Assembly (NCBI RefSeq): GCF_036373705.1
Contig: NC_089852.1
Coordinates: 30,380,707 to 30,444,706, forward strand
Source: Amia ocellicauda
Lineage: Eukaryota > Chordata > Actinopteri > Amiiformes > Amiidae
Direction of reading: 5' to 3'
Length of the DNA stretch: 64,000 bases
Shown: positions 1 through 12,600 of the stretch, one piece after another
Layout: the number at the start of each line of letters is the position of its first letter
How positions within the stretch are numbered: the first letter of the stretch is position 1
Notes under the pieces: generated by a model
Databases searched by the model: none
Seen by the model: only the letters and a program-made list of their open reading frames with translations
What the model was told of the DNA's origin: nothing
Program-made: the position numbers and the translations under genes

Positions 1-821
1 AAAATAAACCTCTATGTATGTACTATATGCCATTATTTATTAATTAATTTTTTTGTACAAACTAAACAAACCTAACCCATATTCCTATCAGTATTTGATT
101 GCTATGAAGTCTGACCAGAGTACATTTGTCTCACACTAGTCAACACAATCCAGTTTCCCATTTTTCGTGTCCCAACTAGAACAGTGTTGAGGAAGTCATT
201 GCTATTGAAAGACAAGAATACACATTGTTTACTTAGAAATGGTTGGAGGCTGAGTAGCAGTGCGATTGCCTCATACACCACAGACTGTTCTGAGGTTAAA
301 ATGGTTCAAGAAGGAAATCTCCCTGTGCTGCAGCTCTTGAAACGCTAAACATTTACCTTACCATACCATGAACAGACCCCAGTAAAGTGAGGGATAGCAA
401 ACTGAAATCATTACAGAGCATGGAGAGCTATGGCAACACTACACACATTATTTGCAGATCATTATGCAACTCTGTATGGCTGAGATGTTTGGTATGCATG
501 TAATTCAGTAGCTGTATGTCCAGCAAAGATTTACCGGGCATATGGAGAAGTTACAAATATTTGGAAACTTTTAACTGAAGTGTGAAATAATGCAAAATAA
601 TGAAGGGTGGAAAAAACAAACACATTTGCAGTTCCTGAAGCCTGTCAAGATAAGGCAACCACAGCAGCTTGGTCTGCGTTGACTACACTGACTGCGTAAC
701 TTCCTGTGTGAAGCTCTAATTAAACTTACACCACCAGTGCAGGTATTAGCATTCACGCCAGAGGAACTGAATGTGTGTCTGGAGAGCGTGCGTTTCTTGG
801 TCGCCTCGGCCAGACTGCGTG
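1..821. other. Upstream region of SH2D1B, no gene seen
   Basis: AT-rich single-copy-looking sequence with no supportable coding exon on either strand. It presumably holds the promoter and 5' untranslated part of the SH2D1B-like gene that starts at 822. I see no convincing TATA box or CpG island, so the transcription start is not placed. Confidence 0.4.
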
Positions 822-3800
822 ATGGATTGCCCGATGTACCATGGAAGCATCAGCAGGCAGACCTGTGAGGAGCTGCTGTCCAAAAAGGGGAAGGACGGGA
901 GCTTCTTAGTGCGGGATAGTGAGACCATCTCTGGAGCCATGTGTCTCTGCGTCTAGTAAGTACTCGACGTCCTCTTGTCAGTGACTGGCGGATATTTTGG
1001 GGAGGGGGGTACTGAGCTTGCTTTTTGACGGGCACTGAAGAGGTAGGTGAGGCGCAATTAAGAGTTCTTCACTGACAGTATGGAATCTGTACTCACAGCA
1101 GCAGTGATCTCACTGGAATTAAAATCAACTTCATAAGAACTGATCTGTCATAAAAGTCTTCAGCACACATGCTCCACACTTCCCCTGTGTTAATTAATGG
1201 GTGAAAGAGACAGCTGTTTAACATCAAAGATTTAGAGGTGAAGTATATTAATAAAAGTAGCAGTTTAAATGACCCAAGTCTTTATTTGTTGGAACTGAAC
1301 ATTATGTGCATTGTGTTGACATCAGTCTGTGACTTTTTTAATTTGAATTTGTATGGATTGAAATGTAAATATAAGATTTTTAGCGCTACTACAATTCATA
1401 ATAATAATAATGCTTTTAATGATTATGACCCATTGTCCAATTATTTGTTTTAATCATGGGTTACTGACAAACATAACTGTTCTAATCACACGCAAATCAG
1501 ACAGCTTGTTTGGTGTTTGGTAATAGTTTTTACTGCGCTGTTATCATTTAAAAACTAAATCTAAACCACTGTGGCTTCATTTGCCACCACCCAGCTGTGG
1601 ACAAGAGACCGCCGCATACAGGGCCTTTCGCCCCATTACCATGTCCGATTGTATGTGTGTTCATAGCTGATACGCCATTCCTAGGACATTATAAGGAAAA
1701 GAGGAAACCCGTCATTAAGTTTCTATTGAGCAAGGACTTAAACCAGCGCCCTTCCCAAGCACTCAACCAAAGGCCAGTTACAACTATTTTACAAGTTTAT
1801 TTGTGCAAACAGCAATTGATTAAGTGATTAAGCGCCACATGTTCCAGTATAGCAGCAATATTGTTTATGTAGCTGCCATTTTAACTAATAGCAATAGTTT
1901 TCATTATCTCCCTATAACCATGCTTTCAGTATAGCAGTAGTAACGTTAACCCCATTAGGGGAGACCGGGACTAGTTGTCAGTTTTTACTCATACACCTTC
2001 AGGTTGCGTGCCAGAGCAAAACGGTAAGGCAAGATTTAATATTTCTTTTGGAGTCACAAGTGTACATCAGATGCCTTAAATATGTTTTCTATTAGCTGCC
2101 TCTCGAACTGATACTGTTATGGGCTTACGCATGTGAAAATGTGACAACTAAACCCAAAATCCATGTGACAGCCTGCGTCAAACAGACTTTATGTTGCCTA
2201 CCTAACTTGATGTAGCCTAGATTTTCAGATAAAGTATTAAAATAAAGCTGATTGCTTGCTCTATTCAATATATATTTTGATAAACCCAATGTAACAACGT
2301 ATGTTTTTAACCTAAATAATGGGACACCATTTTATTGGGGGAACAAAAATACACAAAACTTTAAATACCAGTTTTGTTGTTGCAACATCTAAAACTATTA
2401 ATCAAATATTCGTATTACACTAAATATGGGGCGTGGAGAGCGAGACTAACGCAATTGAAATGTAATTAGAACCGCTCTGCAGAGACCTTCAGTCCAAACC
2501 TCCCGAACAACCAATCACCACGTTGGCACTGCGGTGCCCAGGTGCCCATTACCATGTACTGACTTATCATCTTTCACTTTCCCAGCCCCTCGACACTGGA
2601 GGTTGGCTCCTCAAGACGGTGTGAAAGCCAGCTCTCACACTTCTGGTCTCAGTCACACTTCACTGAGGTTTTGTGCTGCACATTTTAAGTCACATGATTT
2701 CACCAATGTGAAGTCAGCCATGTCAGTATCCGTGTCCGTGTGAGGCGGCTGCAAATGGCCCTCTTGCTCATCTAACTTCTTGAGACATTTCTCATCCGCT
2801 GAAGAGAAAGAACTGCATATCAGTGTGTATGGGAGGCAGTGACTGGAAGCCAGCCTGCTATCTGTGGTAGATGTTTTGGGTTTTGGTAACTACACAGCGT
2901 GAGCTCCCATAAGCAGACCCCGCGTTGGACCTGAACCACTTTCACAGGTTCATGTCATAAGCGCCAACTATGCAGGGGCTCAGTGGTGGTTCTAGACCAT
3001 TTTAGCTGGGGGGCATGGCCGGGGCAACTTGTGTTTTAGGGGGGGCCATCATCATCCCCACTGTTAGCCAGATTAACGGGGGGTGCTGACGGTGTTTTGT
3101 CCGCGGAGCTAGCAGGGGGATATGAAAATGTTTGGTCCGCGGTGCGGGTTGGGGGGGGGCAAGCACCACAGTTGCCCCCCTGTAGATCCACCCCTGCAGG
3201 GGCTCAAGGGCTTCAGCCCCCGCCGAACAGTAAAAAGTGGGGCTCAGCCCCTCCTTACCGTGGAAAACGCTGCCCCCCCGCTCCCACCAGAGAAAGCACC
3301 GTCACCCCCCCCCCCACCGCTCCTAGCGGCACTGGCCGTAGGGGTTTCGGTTTAGTAACTCAGCCCCCACCCCCGCCCAGAATTTAAAAACTCGGTGCCA
3401 AACCACTTACTGATTAACACTGTCATGGTGACTTGGGAGCCTGTTCTCAGAAGGGTGCTGACTGCAGATCTGCTCTTCTCCCTTTGCAGCAGACAGAAGA
3501 CTGTCTACACATACCGAATCCTATCGACCCACAATGGCTATTTCACCTTGCAGGTAAGAGGTGGCTGCTCCTCCTGCAGCCGAGGTGCTACAGGTTCAGA
3601 GGGCCTGCTCTCCCTCTTGAAAAGAAAATGCCCAGATCACTAGCTGTGCTGTTGGCACATGTTGTTGTTTCTCTCTAGAAGGGCACAGGTGAGGTACTTT
3701 GGCCTGGTTTCACAGACCACAATTTAGCACGAGTCATAGACTACTCAATGCTATTTTAGGTAGAGTACTGCTAGACTAGTGCTAAGCAAGATCTGTGAAA

Positions 3801-4177
3801 GCGGCTGCTATACTCAGAAGTTAAGGCTAACTTTATCTTTTAGGAGTGTAAGACTGTTGCAGCTGCACAACAGCTAGTGCAGGACAAAGTGAGCTCTATA
3901 TAATATATAAGTGCTTAAGGGGCTGACCATTGCTCCCTAACCCCTGGACAACATTGCCCCATTCCTGAGGAGAGCTGAGGAGCTGGGTGAGACTTCCTTC
4001 AGGGCCCAGCTGGGTCTGCCCTCCAGCACCCACGCATTGCTCTGTGAACCAGGCCTGCATCTGCACTCTCACTGTGGCCAGGGGGCAAGGACTGAGAGAT
4101 CAGCGTACAAAAGTGAATATATACATTGTTTACACTCATTAAACTTGTTTTAATTTCTTCTTGGACCTCACCCCCCC

Positions 4178-4210
<33 letters not shown>

Positions 4211-6293
4211 ATTCATTAAAATTACATTTTATAAAACTATTAAATCAACACACAATAAAAGTCCTGCATTAAGAAAATGAGAAGAAATAAGTATGAAAGT
4301 ACAGGAAACCTGTGTGCTGCATTGAGGGATTAGACAACCAGAATAAACTAAACCAGAGACAGAGATACAGAGAGGCAGCTACAGAGACAGTGGTGTGGGT
4401 TCTGTGGTAAGAGGACATCACTAAAAGCAATGGTAAGGGTGTGTGTGATGTGCTGCTCACTGCAGGTCCATACCGAGGAGGAGATTGTGACAACTCTCTG
4501 TGTGAAGAAGTGTCTCCTGTCCCTGTCTTGAATGCCTGAATGCTGGAAAATCTGGAAAAGCTCCTCTGGTTTGATGTGGTTGATGCCTTTCATGATTTTG
4601 AAGACTTGAATCAAGTCCCCACGTAGTCTCCTCTGTTCCAGGGTGAAAAGGTTCAGTTCCCTCAGTCTCTCAGTAGGACATTCCCTTCAGACCTGGAATA
4701 AGTCTGGTTGCTCTCCTCTGAACTGCCTCTAGAGCAGCGATATCTTTCTTGAAGTGTGGAGCCCAGAACTGTCCACAGTATCCAGATGAGCTCTAACTAG
4801 TGCATTGTACAGTCTGAACATCACTGCCCTTGTTCTCAATTCTACACTTTTGACAATATACCCTAGCATTGCATACCCTAACATGCATCAGAGCCCACCC
4901 TGCTGAGGACATTATACACAGTGCCGGCTACAGGAAGAGCATTAATTTCCACCAACAGCACATGTTAATAGGTGCAATAGTGGAAATAGAGTCAACTGTC
5001 TTTCCACTGGGGTTAACAAAATGCCACAAGTAATGGACACTACTCCATCACTCGTCTGTACTTGACAACATTTTGAAAAGTGGAAGACAAGAGCTCATCA
5101 ATTCCCCCTCACCCCCACCCCCTCCCACACACACAGACACTTCGTCTCGCAGTCCTGATCAATACTAAGCATCTGTCTCATGACTGTATTTATTTCCCAG
5201 TGCAACATACGTAAAATCCACTTCAGTATGTAGGTCTCTGAGGCGAGTTTGTTGTGATGCGTGGGTACTACCGAAACACCCCAATTTACAGCCTTCACAA
5301 TCTCAATCAACAGGGCGGGACAAAGACAAACGACGGGGATCAATGCCCTTAAACAGAACTAATATTATGTGACCTTTCTTGTGTTGCTGACAGGCATCTC
5401 CGGGGGTGGAAGAGAGATTCTTTAAGACTTTAACAGATCTGATTAACAACTACAAGAGACGTGGGCAAGGACTGGCATACCGGCTACGTCACCCAGTGAA
5501 AACAAAGAAGCCGCCGGTGGTCAGCAACGTCCCTGACGATACCCCCGACTACGAGGGTACGATCAATAATCACATACACTCGACTCTGTTGCATCAGTAT
5601 TTCCAAAGCATATACACACAGATCCAGTGCTGAAGAACAGGGCAACAGCGGGCAATACATAGAGAATATTACTTAACCAACTCCTTTCCCTGGACTCTAA
5701 GATCGTTTGTGATTACAAAAGTTCATTCTGTTTACTTTTCACCAACGTGTTTCTGGTCAGTGCGAGACAGCTTGAACATGTCATAATTTCCTTCTCACTG
5801 CAAATAACATCCACTTGCACTTCATTCGCAACACAACATCATAACAACTGAGAGAAAACCTCATTCAGACATGCGTATGATGTGTTACTGTGTCACACCA
5901 CAAGACCTGTAACAAAAGCGTCTCCTCTCGGGTAGGAGTAGCGTGACAGATCTGTCAACTTTCCGTTTAGCCCTGGTATCCCTCCATTCTCATATGTATT
6001 ATATAAGTATTTATCTGCAACCAAACGTGAAGTCTATCATTACTAATCTCTTATGGGCAGACTTCTCACAGTCTCTTCCTCTTATTTACAATGATTTCAG
6101 CTACATGTTGTAAAAATATTTAGTTGTGGGGGATTTTATATAATGCACAATATTTTACATTATTTTCTGATAATTTATGATGATGATTAAATATTTGTAT
6201 TAATGAAACAGGCAACAACAGTGGTGCTGGAGATTATTGCTCTGTTTTGCAGATGTGACCGACCAAGATTATGTTGTGGTTCTTCCGTCGTGA
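822..6293 (+). CDS. SH2D1B: SH2D1B-like (EAT-2/SAP family) SH2 adaptor, 4 exons, complete
   Basis: Coding exons by eye: 822-955, 3490-3553, 5394-5556, 6253-6293, giving 402 nt and 133 residues; human EAT-2 is 132. The protein is almost only one SH2 domain: YHG near residue 6, the phosphotyrosine-binding core FLVRDSE with Arg31, then CLCV and VYTYRI. The last exon encodes a short tail ending QDYVVVLPS with Tyr127, and Tyr119 precedes it; paired tail tyrosines are an EAT-2 trait, whereas SAP lacks them. By my alignment the Fyn-binding Arg78 of SAP is Lys here, again EAT-2-like. Family role: cytosolic adaptor that binds the tyrosine switch motifs of SLAM-family receptors in NK and other lymphocytes. 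ATG 822 was chosen over the in-frame ATG at 771 because family members start M-D-x-x-x-YHG. All junctions are GT-AG and keep frame. SAP (SH2D1A) is the less likely alternative. Confidence 0.9.
2973..3386. repeat. G/C-rich inverted-repeat segment, possible hAT-type MITE
   Basis: Lies in SH2D1B intron 1. The left end reads CAGGGGCTCAGTGGTGGTTC and an inverted counterpart near 3175-3199 reads, on the other strand, CAGGGGTGGATCTACAGG. Runs of G at 3010-3050 and 3150-3165 pair with C runs at 3260-3330. CAGGGG-type ends with an internal TCTAG/TCTAC are common in non-autonomous hAT elements. I could not find a clean 8-bp target duplication, so the boundaries are uncertain. The apparent open frames over this stretch are low-complexity proline/glycine artefacts. 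Confidence 0.3.
4172..4209. repeat. (CA)n microsatellite
   Basis: Uninterrupted CA dinucleotides following a C-rich run in SH2D1B intron 2. Likely polymorphic. It produces a false Cys/Val reading frame on the minus strand. Confidence 0.9.
4460..4885 (-). mobile_element. CR1-type LINE, 3' end fragment
   Basis: Read on the minus strand this stretch matches the familiar 3' end of CR1 retrotransposons: a phrase about a first 'tactgtggacagttctgggc' block, then a block around GCAGTTCAGAGGAGAGCAAC, an AGAGACTGAGGGAACTGAAC block, a GAGACTACGTGGGGACTTGA block, and finally the GGAGACACTTCTTCACACAG block. The order is that of the CR1 consensus as I know it. No reverse-transcriptase ORF is attached, so it is a 5'-truncated, dead copy in SH2D1B intron 2. 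Confidence 0.72.
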
Positions 6294-7075
6294 ATCATCT
6301 GAAGGGAACTGTGAAAAATTGCAGTTACTGCTACTGCTGTCAGATTCCACTTGATTCTGATGGAGTGACTTCTCGTGGATGTGATGCAGGAAGGGATATG
6401 GACAGCATGACTGCACGGTGCCCCATGACTTGGCTTTGTCATCGTCTTCTTCTTCTTCTTCTTCTTCTTTTCTTCAGGGAAAACACTGATTTTTAAAAAA
6501 TCAATATCTGAAAAACAGGATGATTGTAAAACAAGCAGTGTACTATTCCCAGCTTGAATGGGAGTGTATTTTTAATGTATTTTTCAGAAGAGAGTAGCAT
6601 GTTTCCAATGGTTGTAAATCAAGAAAGACCTTCACTGTGGGGAACTTCGCTCATTCTTCTGCTTACAGTAGGGGGATGCCAGAATAAGCCAACCAGTGAA
6701 TGACAAAATCAAATCCTTTCCTCGAGCCCCTACAGCATGCAGACTATACTGGACTACTATACTGTCTACAGTACTGTAAACTGTGGTACTAGTATGATAA
6801 TGCCAGCAAGAATTGCATTCACTGCTGGGCTAGCGGTTGTCTGTTCCTCATTCAGATTGGAGACAGAACGAGTGACAGAGCATCTCACAGACAAGGAATG
6901 TGTACAAGACAAAGAAATCTGTGTACTGAATCAATGGTTGGCACAATGCAGCATGTCGGTGTTGTAATTCCAGAATGGGCAACTTCTCCTTTCTGTGGGT
7001 TGTGTAAAGCACTTTTGTAAATAACACACGATTACTTATATTTATGAATTTAAATAAATGTAAATTATACGTCTG
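6294..7075 (+). other. SH2D1B: Probable SH2D1B 3' untranslated region and polyadenylation site
   Basis: Follows the TGA at 6291-6293. It contains a short (TCT)n tract near 6445-6470 and no further coding exon. A canonical AATAAA lies at 7053-7058 in an AT-rich setting. The end is inferred from that signal only; no transcript evidence is available from sequence. Confidence 0.45.
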
Positions 7076-9684
7076 TGCTCGGAGCTCAGTTATTCATGTT
7101 TTTCACTTAAAATGGTCATGCTTTTGTAACTTGCAGGGGTGATTTCACGGTGAACAGAAGTGGGTGTGATTTGCTGTATGTTTTAACCATGGTGAGGTCT
7201 TCAAAACTCTCTTCTTTCCTGTCTGTAAATTAGGCTGAATTGGACAAACTGCTCAGGGAACCAAATCTTGAAAACGTTCAATCAGCTGTCTATGTGGTTT
7301 AGCCTGAGCCAGAATTAGAAGTATGAAACCAAGAATTGAACTTAATTGTGACCACAGCTTGACATGCAAGTTTACTCGGATGCAAAGAGCAGATCACCTA
7401 GCAGGACCAAGCCAGGCTGCACACCCTCACATCCGGGCGCCCAGCCTGCGGCCCCTGAGGTTTCCGTGACGTCGTGCGCGCTGCGCCTCTCGGAAAAAGC
7501 GCCGGACTGGAGCAGGACAGCGGACGTCACGGAATCACAACGACAGCAAACATGTGCAAGTTGTTTTTTAAAACCCGTTTGAAACAGCCAAACATCCAGC
7601 GGTGTGCGCCCCCTTGGAAACAGCTGACAAGCATGCTCGTCTGTCTGAATATCCGTCGGGATGCTTCATGCCTCCTCTCTGCTGTGGTGAATCTGTTCAT
7701 CTAGTTATCTGGTGCTTGTGCAGGTCGCCTGGTGCAATCTGAGCTGGTGTGTTTGTGTCACCAGGCTTCAGTCCTCCTGCAGCCCCTCTCTCGGCTTCGT
7801 CCAGAAAGGGGTCATTTCTGCAGCAAAACTGACGCCGCACGATATTGCTCTGGTGTGCCCCCTCTCCCAGCTCAACCCCCCGGTACACTGCGTCCCGCGG
7901 GTGCATGGAGGGTTGCAGGCCTGTACTGCGCATGCCCACTCTGCACTGGTCCACTCGAAGGGAGCAACACATGCTTCACCAGTAATGTAGCAGTAAATAA
8001 GAACAAGAATCCGGTTCACAGATGTCAACCCACAGGATCTCTGTAATGCCATTGTGTGGACAGGACACAAAATCATAGACAAAAGCAAAACCAATCACTT
8101 CGGCAGGCTGCAGTCGGACCCCCCCGGCGGCGCAAGGAGCTGCGTTAGTTTCTGTACTCACGTTGCGGCTGGTCTCAATAGGGTCATCATAATTAGCACA
8201 TGAGAAAGAGGTAGTAGACGGACCGTGCAGACCAGTCAAACCTTTTAAAAACTTGTGACATCTAGAAAAACTACTATAAGGACAAAAAGAGGGAAAACCT
8301 CTGATCTGACACTGATCCAGCAGTATTGACTGAGTTCTCCCACCTAGTGCCGATAGCCTGTCATATCCAATAGGCACAAGCGCAGTCCTTTTGGGCATAC
8401 TTGTAGTTTTATTTACATTATGTAATAGTTTTTTTATATAGTTACCGTATTAAGCAATGTGCAACTTATATAATCGTGCAGTTTCGAAATGAATTGTTGT
8501 ATATTGTATGAATAGTGCACATAGACTACTATAATGTAATATAGTGTGGAAATAAGGGAATTTATTTTGAATCGTAAAGGCGTTTGCTACCGCACTACGG
8601 CCATCAAAGCAACGGGAGATGTGCAGGACTGAGTGAACACGGAAGACTACATCGTGCGTATGTCTTCATACTCGTTTTTCGAAACTAAACACATAAACCA
8701 ACCTGAGATCTGGGATTCATGTTGGAGAGAGAAACACAGGAAGGAAACTATCCCAAACTCTACCCTAATGCTTGAACCGCCTGTCTGCCTCTCTTTATTG
8801 TGCCCCTGAGTGGGATTTCAGTCCGCCATCTTGAGTGATAATAACGCCGTTTCCTTCAAATGATCGATCTAGTTTGGCTGTATATCTATGGTTAGAATGC
8901 TATGCAATATACGGCTGTCAATCAAAGACAGGAAGCGCTGCCTTTGCGTAATTGCGTCACACGTTGGCGATCCTAAGTGACATGAAAACGGAGGGGGGGG
9001 GTCGGACACGAACACAATAAAGAGTCACGGTTCCGATACAGATTTAAAAAACACACGTCGCTTGAAATTAATGCAAGTCTAATTAACACTCTAAAAAGTG
9101 ATTTCGGGTGTTTTAAATTGAAAACGAGGATTTTAGCTTAACCTGTGTACAGCGGTTCCCCCCGTTTCGCGGTGGAATTTACTTTCTGTTCAAAGTCAAG
9201 GCGGGTTTTGAGGATCGGGAAGTTTAACGGCTGCTTGATGACAATAACAACACCAGGGTAGTTTGATTATATTAATTTGATCCACAGTAACATTAATCCG
9301 CATGGCCTGTGCGCCTTGTGTCGTGCTGTAGCTTTGAGTCGATGTGCTGCGAGGGAGGTGAGTGAGAATCGGTTCCTTAGACTCAGCCATGTTCTTATTG
9401 TGCGCCTGTGACGCAACGTGAACCGAGTTCATTCAGAAACACGTCCAGATCTGTTCACACGACCCTCTGCATCGGTGAACTGTAAACAAGTGCGAAGTAG
9501 TTGTACCCCACGATAAGACAATGCAGTTAAACACAACTCGAGTGACGCTCTGAAGTCCTGTCGGTCAAGCTGGCTACAGCTGTCATAAGCACGTTATTTG
9601 AATAGAAACGTATGCCATTACTTAAACATCTCTGTTTACATCTGGACCAGCAGATTGTCAGGGCTGTGCGGTCAGGGTTTCAGG
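7076..9684. other. Intergenic region and CIP2A upstream/5' sequence
   Basis: No supportable coding exon. Overlapping long frames at 7697-8398 occur on both strands, are not bounded by convincing splice sites and match nothing I recognise. Features near the CIP2A end: a YY1-like CCGCCATCTTG at 8823-8833 and an E2F-like TTTCGCGG at 9165-9172. The CIP2A transcription start probably lies between about 9400 and 9680 but I see no TATA box, as expected for a housekeeping-type promoter. DZIP3, which neighbours CIP2A head-to-head in human, is not found here. Confidence 0.4.
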
Positions 9685-12600
9685 ATGGATGCGACGACGT
9701 GTTTGAAGTCTTTACTCTTGGGCATCAACCAATACAAGAACAACAACTCCGCCACCAACGCCGCACAGCTGCAGAGACAAATAGATGTAAGTAAAGACAT
9801 GCATTGTGTTTATTGTGTTTGCCTGTTTTGCAGCTTTCTGTGGGTAGTTGCATGCATGCATAGTGTAGTCTTACCCAGCTGTGGTGGAAGCAGTGCATTG
9901 TGTCCCGCCTGTGTTGCTCTGTGTTTTCTCCTGCTGGGGCGCACACTCCTTGTGGGGACTGATAGATGTGTTGTCTGAAACGCAGAGGCAGAGAGAGGAG
10001 TCAGTCCGTGTTGTGTTGTCTTTTAAATGCAGGATGTCTCCGGACTGAAGTGTGCCAGGCTGTTCTGCCCTAATCAAGTGCTGCCCAGCGAGTGTGTGGG
10101 GGGTCTGGTGGAGCTGGCAGGGGACCCCAACACCAGCCCTACCCTGAGGGGGAAGATCGTCTCCCTGCTGTCTCAGCTAGGTACGGGAGCCACAGTAGAG
10201 CCATCATATGCTGTCATAGTGTTGCAATCCTGGCCTCCCTAGAGAGAGAGCTGGCAGTGCCCTCAAAACATAAGACATACCCCCTGGAGGGTGTCTGCTT
10301 TGTGAAGACCCTGCTTACAATTAGTTGTTTTCTCTGTAAAACCATATTTGGATCATCAATCTTAACAAAATATTAACACAATTAATGTTCAATGTAAATG
10401 AAATTGGTTTGACTGCTTCTGAGATTCTCAAGAATATACGTGGACAGTGTTTTTCTTTTTCTCCCCCCCCCCCCATAATGGACCTGTCTGCCTTTGAATG
10501 CAGAAGCTTAGGTTACTGTAGACTGCTGTGGACTGTGTTGCAGTGTTGACTCTCCGTGTTTGTTTCTCAGCCTCAAATGAAGAGACCAGAGAAGCTCTCC
10601 ACAGCAGCTATGACCTCACCAGCGCCCTGGCGTCCATCATTCACTGCAACAGCACCACCCCCAGTGAGCCCATCGTACTGCAGGTACTGCGCAGCTGGCC
10701 GCTCCGTACCCAGGCTGGAGATCAGCTCCCGGAGGCTGCAGGCGCTGTGCTCTGCTGTGTGCTTGTGCAACCTGACCGATGCTGCTTGTCTGTCCTTCCT
10801 CACAGTGCATCCAGGTTTTACAAAGGGTCACCTACAACACCAGGATATTCCACTCCACTGCCTACATCGACGAGCTCATAGCCTTCCTCATGCACCATAT
10901 GTAAGTGTTCTGTTTCAGTAACGCGAGGGGCATATTTCCCCCGCTGTGTGGCAGACGCTAATGGAACAAAGCCCAGGAAACCTCTTTCCTGATGCATTGC
11001 TTTCTGACCATGTTTTTAGTCTTTGCTTCTCCCCTGTTTCAACACGCAGTCAGTCCCCTAATGATGACCTCACAATGCCCTGTCTGGGTCTCCTGGCCAA
11101 CCTCTGCCGATACAACCTGGCCATTCAGGCTCACATCAAGTCTACGGTAAGCATCTTTACACACATTACACATTATTAAACTATGTTCTTCTCCTGAAGT
11201 ATGGGTTTTCCAATATTTCAATACTAATTAATGCATACCCCACTTCATGAGCTCTATACAAATGAATCGCATTATCTTACACTTTCTCATTCGGTAACCT
11301 GTAGGAAATCACTGAAGCTTAATTTGTGTGTCTTATCTCCTAGAGTCAAGTGAAGGCTTTCTATCGCACCCTCATCAGCTACTTGGCGCACAACAGCCTG
11401 ACCGTGGTTGTGTTTGCATTGTCGCTGCTGACCAGTCTGACCCTGAATGAAGAGGTTGGGGAAAAGGTAGGTGCTTCCTGCTGACCCTTCAGTAAACACA
11501 CTGACCCGTAAAATCGAGCTCCAAAGCCTAGAGCCCAGTCTGAACCTCCGTTCGGGTGTTGTGCTGGTGATGGTGTTGGTTTGCAAAGAGTATCTACATT
11601 TCAGACTGATTATTTATTTATATTAACCCAGCTGCTGCTATACAGAGAAGAAGGAGTGAGCCAGGGCTGTTTTGATTCAGTGTCTGAACAGTGTCTGTCT
11701 CCGGCTCCTTGCAGCTCTTCCATGCAAAGAACATTCACCAGACCTTCCAGCTAATATTCAACATCATTGTCAATGGAGACGGGACTCTGACCAGGAAGTA
11801 CGCAGTGGACCTGCTGGTGGATCTGCTGAAGAACCCCAAGATTGCGGATTACCTGAGCAGGTGAGCAGCGGCTCCAGCTGTTAAGGGTTGGCGCTATTGA
11901 AGTGAAAGGCGGAAGATGTCTTGCTGTCCCTGCCTACTTTGTGCCTCACAGCTCTGCATGTTGTTTATGTAATTTACCCAAAATACGGTAGATCTGAGCG
12001 GGGGATAAATCGAGCTGATCACCCTGCTGTCTCCCCTCTCCCCCAGATATGAACACTTCTCGCTGTGTCTGACCCAGGTGCTGGGCTTGCTGCAGGGGAA
12101 GGATCCTGACTCCGCAGCCAAGGTGAGGCAGGGGCTGGTCAGCACAGGCCTGTCCCGACAGCGGGGTGGTGCTACACTGTTGGGGCTTTCCTCTGCAGCC
12201 AGGAGCGCCTCTGTTGATGGGCGGATGCTTTCACAGACCTCTGTGCCTGAATGAATGACTCTTTATGGATGATTGCTGCTCAGTGGTTTTGTCTTTCCTG
12301 TAGGATTGTCGCGAACAGACTGTATCGAGTGAGAGCACGTGTGCGGAGACGCAGAGCCTGGAGTGTTGTGTTCATTGTGTGGTTGCACTGCCGTTGCTTT
12401 GCGGGGGGATTCTTTACAGTGGGAAATGATACGTTTTCAGACGAGGTCTCCTTCTAAATTACATGATTTGTTCGGTATCAGTCTGACGGAGCTGGTGTTT
12501 CATGGCAGGTTCTGGAGCTGCTGGTCTCTCTGTGCTCTGTCTCCAGTCTGCGCCGCATCCTCTGTCAGGCCGTGTTCCGGTCCAGCGTGGCCCAGCCCAG

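Noticed and set aside
771..821. Upstream in-frame ATG as SH2D1B start
   Set aside because: Would add 17 residues not seen in any SAP-family member as I know them; the ATG at 822 gives the expected M-D start.
1700..1790. Minus-strand stretch resembling A- and B-box spacing of a tRNA SINE
   Set aside because: B-box is degenerate (GGTTTAAGTCC) and stems do not pair.
7976..8398. 140-codon minus-strand frame upstream of CIP2A
   Set aside because: Overlaps equally long frames on the plus strand, shows no family motif and has no plausible splice partners; treated as chance in moderately GC-rich DNA.
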